Source: Nonomuraea rubra
GTDB taxonomy: Bacteria; Actinomycetota; Actinomycetes; Streptosporangiales; Streptosporangiaceae
Direction of reading: 5' to 3'
DNA length: 64,000 bases
Assembly (NCBI RefSeq): GCF_014207985.1
Contig: NZ_JACHMI010000001.1
Span: 8,105,001-8,169,000 of the forward strand
Shown here: positions 58,726 through 64,000 of the stretch, in pieces
How positions within the stretch are numbered: the first letter of the stretch is position 1
Layout of the letters: each line of letters begins with the position of its first letter
Program-made: the position numbers and the translations under genes
The notes under the pieces: model-generated
What the model saw: only the letters and a program-made list of their open reading frames with translations
What the model was told of the DNA's origin: nothing
Databases searched by the model: none

Positions 58726-59643
58726 GGTCGGGGTTGGGTCGAGGAAGACCTGCCTGACCCCCGGGAACCGCTCCCGCAGCCTACGGTCCACCTCCTCGCA
58801 GGCGAGCTCCACCCCCAGCGCGCTGGCCTCGTCCCTGAAGTCGATCTTCGCGGCGACCAGCATCGCGCCCGGCCCGATCATCATGGTCAGCAGCTCCACC
58901 ACGTCCTCCACCTCGGGCTGGGCCAGCAGCACGGCGCGGATGCCGGTCTCGATCCCCTGCGGAGCGGCCTGGCCGATGAGCAGCGACAGGTTCGACTGGA
59001 TCAGGATGAGCGCGACGACCAGCAGGAGCAGCCCGATCGCGACCGACGCGGCGCCGTCCCAGAGCGCCGAGCCGGTGAGCTGCGAGCCGAGCAGCCCCGC
59101 ACCGGCGATGAGCAGCCCGACCAGCGCGGCGGCGTCCTCGAACAGCACCGCCTTGAGCGCGGTCTCCGACGTGAGCCGCACCAGCCGCACGGGGCTCACG
59201 TCGTAGCGGCGCGCCTCACCGCGCAGCTGCCTGTACGCCTTGGAGAAAGAGACGGCTTCGATCACGAACGACACGGCCAGCACGACGTAGGACGGCGTCA
59301 GGTTGGACAGCTCCTCGCCATGGCTGATCTCGTGCAGCCCGTGCGTGACGGAGAACCCGGCCCCGCCCACCAGGGTCGCCACCGCCGCCATCATGGCCCA
59401 GACGAACCCGGCCTTGCCGTACCCGAACGGGTGCCGCCGGTCGGCGGGCTTGCCCGAGCGGCGCACCGCCACCAGCAGGAGCAGCTCGGTGACGGTGTCG
59501 GCCGCCGAGTGCGCCGCCTCCGAGAGCATGGCCGCCGAGCCGCCGATCAGCCCGGCGATGAGCTTGGCCAAGGCGATGGCGAGGTTGGCGGCGCCGGCGA
59601 CGAGCACGGTGCCCAGGCTCTCCCCCGACTCGGCCTCCCCCAT
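58711..59643 (-). CDS. Cation diffusion facilitator family transporter
   Basis: 310 residues from ATG 59643; the frame continues upstream through the MarR gene but that part is not coding. Six hydrophobic segments are visible. The metal site shows EAAHSAADTVTEL in helix 2 and FEDAAALVG in helix 5, and a cytoplasmic ferredoxin-like domain (about 235-305) follows. CDF proteins exchange Zn2+, Mn2+ or Fe2+ for protons. It is divergent from the MarR gene with 34 bases between. Confidence 0.9.
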   Translation of the reverse strand: MGEAESGESLGTVLVAGAANLAIALAKLIAGLIGGSAAMLSEAAHSAADTVTELLLLVAVRRSGKPADRRHPFGYGKAGFVWAMMAAVATLVGGAGFSVTHGLHEISHGEELSNLTPSYVVLAVSFVIEAVSFSKAYRQLRGEARRYDVSPVRLVRLTSETALKAVLFEDAAALVGLLIAGAGLLGSQLTGSALWDGAASVAIGLLLLVVALILIQSNLSLLIGQAAPQGIETGIRAVLLAQPEVEDVVELLTMMIGPGAMLVAAKIDFRDEASALGVELACEEVDRRLRERFPGVRQVFLDPTPTRRRS

Positions 59644-59677
59644 AGCGTTCCACTGTACGTGCGCTAGATTGGAGATC

Positions 59678-60136
59678 ATGAGCGCGCCTCGCTGGCTTTC
59701 ACCCGCCGAACAGCGTGCCTGGCGTACGCACCTGGCGCTGCACAAGCTGCTCATGCACCGGCTCGACCGCGAGTTGCAGGAGCACTCTCTCTCGTTGAAC
59801 GACTACGAGATCCTCGTCAACCTCTCCGAGAGCCAGGGCAGGCGCATGCGGATGAGCGACCTGGCCGACGCGACGATCCAGTCGCGCAGCCGGTTGTCGC
59901 ATCAGATCTCCCGCATGGAGGCCAAGGGCCTGGTGGTCAGGGAGGACTGCCGTGACGACCGGAGGGGCACGTACGCGGTGCTGACCGACGAGGGGTGGGA
60001 GACGATCCAGCGGGTCGCGCCGTTCCACGTGGCGGGCGTCCGCGAGCACTTCGTCGACCGGCTCACCGACGATCAGCTCGACGCGATCGAGGAGGCGTAC
60101 GCGCCTCTGGTGGAGCAGCTGAAGAAGCTGCGCTGA
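59678..60136 (+). CDS. MarR family transcriptional regulator
   Basis: 152 residues from ATG 59678, TTGGAGATC before it. The winged helix (about 30-115) contains LNDYEILVNLSESQGRRMRM, SDLADATIQSRSRLSHQISR and the wing DDRRGTYAVLTDEG. Dimerising helices lie at both ends. The gene is divergent from the CDF transporter and upstream of the LprG-like gene, so it may control either; no clear dyad is seen in the 34-base gap. Confidence 0.92.
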   Translation: MSAPRWLSPAEQRAWRTHLALHKLLMHRLDRELQEHSLSLNDYEILVNLSESQGRRMRMSDLADATIQSRSRLSHQISRMEAKGLVVREDCRDDRRGTYAVLTDEGWETIQRVAPFHVAGVREHFVDRLTDDQLDAIEEAYAPLVEQLKKLR

Positions 60137-60195
60137 CACCCAACCGATACCGGCGACGGCGCACGGCCTCCGCCGGTGGTCGATACGATCCGGTC

Positions 60196-60846
60196 ATGCT
60201 CAGAAGACTCCTCGTCGTGGCCGCGCTCGCGTTAGCGTCGGCGTGCTCATCGGGCGGCGGCGGGGCCGAGCTGCCCGCCGGGCCCGAGCTGATGAAGAAG
60301 GCCTCCGAGTCCATGAAGGCCGTCAAGTCGGCCAGCTTCTCGATCGCGACCGAGGGCAAGCCGCAGGTGCCGGTCAAGAAGGCCGACGGCCGGCTCACGG
60401 CGGAGGGCGACGCCGACGGCACGCTCACGCTCGACTTCCTGGGCAGCCTGCAGGAGGTCTCCTTCGCCCTCGTCGGCGAGACGGTGCACTTCAAGGGGCC
60501 GACGGGCGGCTTCCAGAAGATGACGCGGGAGCAGCTCGCGCAGTTCTACGACCCGTCGGTGATCCTGGAGCCCACCAAGGGCATCGCGCAGCTGCTGGCC
60601 TCGGCCACCGACCCCAAGGTGGAGGGCGTCGAGGACGGCTCCTACCGGGTCGCCACCACCTTCCCCGCGAACGTCGTCGCGCCGATCGTGCCGGGCGTCA
60701 CGCAGGGCGTGAACGGCAAGGTCTGGCTCGACCAGGCCAGCAGCCGGCTCACCAAGGCGAGCCTGCCGTTGCAGGGCGGTACGGTCACGGTGTCGTTCAG
60801 CGACTATGACGCCCCCGTGACGGTCACGCCGCCCGCCGCCGAGTGA
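60196..60846 (+). CDS. LprG/LppX-like lipoprotein
   Basis: 216 residues. Signal peptide with lipobox LASAC (about 14-18) and a Gly-rich tether. The mature part has the LprG/LppX half-barrel pattern: [46 protein letters not shown], and [20 protein letters not shown]. In mycobacteria LprG carries triacylated lipids and works with the MFS exporter P55, encoded next to it. The same arrangement is seen here (10-base gap), which supports a lipid-export role at the cell envelope. Confidence 0.88.
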   Translation: MLRRLLVVAALALASACSSGGGGAELPAGPELMKKASESMKAVKSASFSIATEGKPQVPVKKADGRLTAEGDADGTLTLDFLGSLQEVSFALVGETVHFKGPTGGFQKMTREQLAQFYDPSVILEPTKGIAQLLASATDPKVEGVEDGSYRVATTFPANVVAPIVPGVTQGVNGKVWLDQASSRLTKASLPLQGGTVTVSFSDYDAPVTVTPPAAE

Positions 60847-60856
60847 GGCCGGCGAG

Positions 60857-62563
60857 ATGAGGCGCGCCCGCCGGGTGGTGCTCGGCACGGGCGGCGCGGT
60901 GGTGCTGCTGGCGGCGCTGGACGCGTACGTGGTGGTGACGGTCCTCATCGACATCGCCGGGGACGTCGGCATCCCGCTCAACCACCTGGAGCGGGCCACG
61001 CCGATCGTGACGGGCTTCCTGCTCGGGTACGTCGCCGCGATGCCGCTGCTCGGCCAGCTCTCCGACCGGTACGGCCGCCGCCCCCTCATCCACGCCTGCC
61101 TGGCGGCCTTCGCCCTCGGCTCGGTGCTCACGGCGCTGGCGGCCGGGGAGGTCATGGTGGTGGCAGGGCGTACCGTGCAGGGGGTGGCCGGGGGCGCGCT
61201 GCTGCCGATCACGATGGCGCTCATCGGGGACCTGTGGGAGGAGCGGGAGCGGCCGGTCGCCCTGGGCGCGGTGGGCGCGGCGCAGGAGCTGGGCAGCGCG
61301 CTCGGGCCCCTGTACGGGGGGCTGCTGGCCGGGGTGCCCGGGGCCGTGGTCGCGGGGGTGGAGCTGGGGGGCTGGCACGCGATCTTCTGGATCAACGTCC
61401 CGCTCGCCGCCCTGGCCGCCGTCGCCATCCACTTCACCGTCCCGCCCCGCCCCCTCGCCCCGGCGTCCACCCGCGAGCAGGTGCCGTCCCCCGGCGCGGA
61501 TCCCGATGCGGCGAGCGGCACGGTCACGGCCTCGCACCAGGACCCGGGCCCGGCAGGCGCGGCCACGGCCGGCGAACCGGCCACGGCGACCTCAGCCGGA
61601 CCTGCCGCACACACGCTCGCGCCGGAGACTGCGGCGGACACCCCGGACGCGCACACGCCCACGCCGGAGTCGGCGGCGGGCGCGGCCGGGCGGGTGGATG
61701 TGGTGGGCGGGGCGTTGCTCGCGCTGGCGCTGGGCCTGCTGGTCGTGGGCCTGTACAACCCCGACCCCGCCACCGCCGTCCTCCCCCCGTGGGGCCCGCC
61801 GGTGATCGCCGCCGGGGTGCTGGTTGCCGGGGCGTTCGTCTGGTGGGAGATCCGCTCCCCCGTACGCCTGCTCGACCTCACCACCACCCGCAAGGGCCCG
61901 CTGCTGGCCACCCTGGGTGTCAGTTTCCTGGCCGGCGCCGCGCTCCTGGTGACCATGGTGTTCGTCCAGATCACCGCCCAGACCCTGCTGGGCAAGGAGG
62001 CGCTGGCGGCGTCGCTGGTGCTGGCCAGGTTCCTGGCGGCGCTGACCGTCGCGGCCCTGCTGGGCGGGCTGCTGGCGCGCAGGCTGGACGACCGGGTCGT
62101 GGCGGTGGCGGGCATGGCGCTGGCGGCCGGGGGTTACTGGCTGATGAGCCGCTGGCCGCTCGACCTGGCCGGGGCGGGCCTGGTGATGGACCGCGACCTG
62201 GTGCTCGCCGGGCTGGGCCTGGGCCTGGTGATCGCGCCGGTGTCGTCGGCGGTGCTGCGGGTGAGCACGGCGGCGCAGCACGGGGTGGCGTCGGCGGCGG
62301 TCGTCGTGGCCAGGATGATGGGCATGCTGATCGGCATCGCGGCCGTGTCGGCGTGGGGGTTCTACCGGTTCCAGTCGCTGACGGCCCACCTGGACACGCC
62401 GCTCCCGTTCGGCGTGGACCAGGAGACGTACCAGCGGCAACTGGCCGACTACACCGCCCAGGTGCAGGCGGCCCTGCACACCGAGTACACCGAGATGTTC
62501 CTGGTCACGGCGTTCATCTGCGTGGCGGGCGCGGCGGTCGCCGTCCTCATGCCGCGCCGCTGA
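60857..62563 (+). CDS. P55-like 14-helix MFS transporter
   Basis: 568 residues. The first helix carries [20 protein letters not shown], as in DHA2/P55-type transporters, and motif A is [20 protein letters not shown]. About 14 helices are present. Between the two halves (about 195-277) lies a long Ala/Pro/Thr-rich, low-complexity insert ([20 protein letters not shown]) that is not expected in the family. It follows the LprG-like gene by 10 bases. Together they match the mycobacterial lprG-p55 lipid/drug export operon. Confidence 0.88.
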   Translation: MRRARRVVLGTGGAVVLLAALDAYVVVTVLIDIAGDVGIPLNHLERATPIVTGFLLGYVAAMPLLGQLSDRYGRRPLIHACLAAFALGSVLTALAAGEVMVVAGRTVQGVAGGALLPITMALIGDLWEERERPVALGAVGAAQELGSALGPLYGGLLAGVPGAVVAGVELGGWHAIFWINVPLAALAAVAIHFTVPPRPLAPASTREQVPSPGADPDAASGTVTASHQDPGPAGAATAGEPATATSAGPAAHTLAPETAADTPDAHTPTPESAAGAAGRVDVVGGALLALALGLLVVGLYNPDPATAVLPPWGPPVIAAGVLVAGAFVWWEIRSPVRLLDLTTTRKGPLLATLGVSFLAGAALLVTMVFVQITAQTLLGKEALAASLVLARFLAALTVAALLGGLLARRLDDRVVAVAGMALAAGGYWLMSRWPLDLAGAGLVMDRDLVLAGLGLGLVIAPVSSAVLRVSTAAQHGVASAAVVVARMMGMLIGIAAVSAWGFYRFQSLTAHLDTPLPFGVDQETYQRQLADYTAQVQAALHTEYTEMFLVTAFICVAGAAVAVLMPRR

Positions 62564-62564
62564 C

Positions 62565-62601
62565 GCGTGCCCGCCCCGCCGCGCGGGCGGGACGGGCACG
62601 C
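62565..62601. terminator. Hairpin terminator between convergent p55-like and aspS genes
   Basis: Arms GCGTGCCCG and CGGGCACGC (9 bp), then one mismatch and six more pairs (CCCGCC/GGCGGG), start two bases after the MFS stop and end six bases before the aspS stop. Confidence 0.8.
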
Positions 62602-62606
62602 GGAGG

Positions 62607-63869
62607 TCACGGCGAGAGCCGGTGCAGGTCGCGCGGGAACGCGGTGGTCTGGCGGACGTTGGCCGCCCCCGTCAGCCGCGCCGTCCACCGCTCCAGCCCC
62701 AGCGCGAACCCGCCGTGCGGCGGCATCCCGTACCGGAAGGCCTGCAGATACCCCTCGTACGCCCGCGTCCCCTCGCCCCGCCCGGCCAGCGCCCGCACGT
62801 AGTCGTCGTAGCGGTGCAGCCGCTGCCCGCCGGTGACCAGCTCCATCCCGCGGAAGAGCAGGTCGAACCCGTTGGAGTACGCGGGCCGTTCAGGGTCGGG
62901 ATGGGTGTAGAACGGCCGCTTGGCCATCGGATACCCGGTGACGAACAGGAACGCGGACCCGTGCTCCCGCTCCGCCCACTCCGACAGCCACCGCTCCTGC
63001 GCGGGCGCCAGGTCGGGCTCGCCGGAGGAGGTCAGCCGCTGCGCCTCGGTGAAGTGCACGGCGGGGATCTCGGCGGGCACCTCGGGAAGCTCCGCCCCCA
63101 GCAGGCCGAGCGCGGCGGCGGCACGCACGCGTACCGACTCCAGCATGCCCGCCACCACCTCGCGCAGCACCGCCATCACGTCCCGGTGGTCGCGGACGAA
63201 GCCCAGCTCGGCGTCCAGGCTGGTGTACTGGGCCAGGTGCCGCACGGTGTCGTGCGGCTCGGCGCGGAAGACCGGCCCCACCTCGTAGACCCGCTCGAAC
63301 ACCCCGGCCATCGCCTGCTTGTAGAACTGTGGCGACTGGGCGAGGTAGGCGGGCCGGCCGAAGTAGTCGAGGCCGAAGACGTTCGCGCCGGACTCGGTGG
63401 CCGAGCCGACGATCTTGGGTGTGTGGATCTCGGTGAAGCCGAGCCGGTCGAGCGTCTCGCGGAAGCCGGCCACGCTCGCCGCCGAGATCTCCAGCCCGGC
63501 CCGCAGCAGCGGGTGCCGCAGCGCGACCGGCGCGTGGTCGAGCACGGTCGGCAGCGCCGCCCCGACGACGGGCCTGTAGAGGTCGAACGGCGGCGCCTCG
63601 CACGGCCGCGCGAGCACGTCCACCTCGGGCGAGACCAGCTCGTAGCCGCCCGGCGCCCGCTCGCCCGCGACGACGGTGCCGGTGACCCGGACGACGCTCT
63701 CCTCGGGCGGCAGTTCGCCGGTGGCGACCGCCTGCGCCAGCCCGGTACGGTCCCTGACGACGAGGAAGGACACGGATTTGAGTTGCCGGCGGCGATGGAC
63801 CCAACCGGCGATCGTCACTCGTTGGCCGGCGTGCTCAGCGAGCTCCGCCGACATGACACGAGAGATCAT
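62607..63869 (-). CDS. aspS: Archaeal-type aspartate-tRNA(Asp/Asn) ligase
   Basis: 420 residues from ATG 63869, with AGAGGAG five bases upstream; GTG 63872 is an alternative. The N-terminal OB-fold anticodon domain (about 1-90, VTIAGWVHRRRQLKSVSFLV) is followed by a class II catalytic core: motif 2 PVFRAEPHDTVRHLAQYTSL and motif 3 GGFALGLERWTARL. The length and lack of the bacterial GAD insertion mark the archaeal or AspRS2 type, which is often non-discriminating and charges tRNA-Asn for transamidation. Its leader holds a T-box element (63909-63946), so expression should follow the charging of tRNA-Asp or tRNA-Asn. Confidence 0.93.
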   Translation of the reverse strand: MISRVMSAELAEHAGQRVTIAGWVHRRRQLKSVSFLVVRDRTGLAQAVATGELPPEESVVRVTGTVVAGERAPGGYELVSPEVDVLARPCEAPPFDLYRPVVGAALPTVLDHAPVALRHPLLRAGLEISAASVAGFRETLDRLGFTEIHTPKIVGSATESGANVFGLDYFGRPAYLAQSPQFYKQAMAGVFERVYEVGPVFRAEPHDTVRHLAQYTSLDAELGFVRDHRDVMAVLREVVAGMLESVRVRAAAALGLLGAELPEVPAEIPAVHFTEAQRLTSSGEPDLAPAQERWLSEWAEREHGSAFLFVTGYPMAKRPFYTHPDPERPAYSNGFDLLFRGMELVTGGQRLHRYDDYVRALAGRGEGTRAYEGYLQAFRYGMPPHGGFALGLERWTARLTGAANVRQTTAFPRDLHRLSP

Positions 63870-63908
63870 CACAGCTCCTCTGATGAAGGAAGTGCATGAC
63901 CCCTTGGG

Positions 63909-63946
63909 AGTGCGGGAGAGAAGGGAACTCTCGGTGCCACCGCACT
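63909..63946 (-). promoter_or_regulatory. T-box antiterminator/antisequestrator of aspS
   Basis: Read 5' to 3' on the minus strand: helix A1 5' arm AGTGCGG (63946-63940), bulge TGGCACC (63939-63933), helix A2 GAGAG / loop TTCCCTT / CTCTC, and A1 3' arm CCGCACT (63915-63909). The 7-base bulge is exactly the T-box consensus UGGNACC, with N = C to pair with discriminator G73 of tRNA-Asp or tRNA-Asn. The strand CTTCTCT (63923-63917) can instead pair with the ribosome site AGAGGAG (63881-63875; six Watson-Crick pairs and one G-U), a ready-made translational switch. A perfect 8-bp hairpin (63950-63971) precedes it. Stem I and the specifier lie beyond the right edge. Confidence 0.85.
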
Positions 63947-64000
63947 TTCGCCGCCCCGCGACGGGGGCGGCCTCGACGACCCGATGACGGGGGTCAGGCC

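Overview
The window is very GC-rich, densely coded DNA with strong GC3 bias, many GTG starts, ATGA/TGATG stop-start overlaps, SigB-type partner-switching genes, a complete mce (actinobacterial lipid importer) operon and an LprG/P55-type pair. This points to a filamentous actinomycete; a Streptosporangiales member such as Nonomuraea is my best guess, by inference only. No gene-free stretch exceeds 300 bases. I found no insertion sequence, rRNA or CRISPR array. There is one tRNA gene, tRNA-Pro(GGG).

Layout. 1-3.1 kb (all minus): a fumarylacetoacetate-hydrolase family gene cut by the left edge, a possible coupled micro-ORF, an IclR regulator, a zinc-free MDR oxidoreductase and a small secreted peptide. 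3.2-4.75 kb: an NTF2-like protein, a degenerate 23-nt tandem repeat and a GNAT protein with a slippage repeat. 4.8-8.7 kb: a PadR regulator, a perfect PadR-type operator and a four-gene ring-cleavage operon (class II aldolase-type decarboxylase, extradiol dioxygenase, tautomerase, aldehyde dehydrogenase). 8.7-12.3 kb: a CGNR regulator faces a VOC / FMN split-barrel / ferredoxin / ferredoxin-reductase operon across two inverted repeats. The reductase begins with four tandem 36-nt copies of its own start and FAD motif. 13-20 kb: tRNA-Pro, three small proteins, then a general-stress module (sigma factor, anti-sigma kinase, STAS antagonist, GAF-ANTAR and a SpoIIE-like protein that has lost its metal-binding aspartates).

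20-30 kb: glycosyltransferase, AAA ATPase, GH16 lipoprotein-size secreted hydrolase, then a 1490-residue RHS/YD polymorphic toxin with its small presumed immunity gene, an alpha/beta hydrolase and a PucR regulator. 30-35 kb: proline catabolism (putB-pruA) ending in a strong terminator, a DUF6461-like protein, and a GlxA/DJ-1 pair. 35-40.6 kb: an ArsR-like regulator and MFS exporter sharing a 34-bp dyad, a short Ser/Thr kinase, a decayed gene that joins an N-terminal fragment to a UvrD-like C-terminus, an acyltransferase and a P450. 40.6-49 kb: dhaKLM, a TPP enzyme plus cyclase-family hydrolase pair (possible isatin route), GH114, CBS and aminopeptidase P genes.

49-58.6 kb: yrbE A/B, six mce genes, a mas gene and a PPTase in one tightly packed run. 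58.7-62.6 kb: CDF transporter, MarR regulator, LprG-like lipoprotein and P55-like MFS exporter. The right edge holds an archaeal-type aspartyl-tRNA synthetase on the minus strand. Its leader carries a textbook T-box antiterminator/antisequestrator bulge (UGGCACC), whose N position fits the G73 discriminator of tRNA-Asp/Asn. One strand of that element can alternatively pair with the Shine-Dalgarno sequence.

Across the window, short perfect tandem duplications recur (11, 13, 15, 21, 30 and 36 nt). Those inside genes keep the frame, which suggests frequent replication slippage in this genome. The best candidates for undescribed biology are the AspRS T-box leader, the start-codon-multiplied reductase, the two-dyad CGNR operator, the catalytically dead SpoIIE protein and the defence-like gene remnant.
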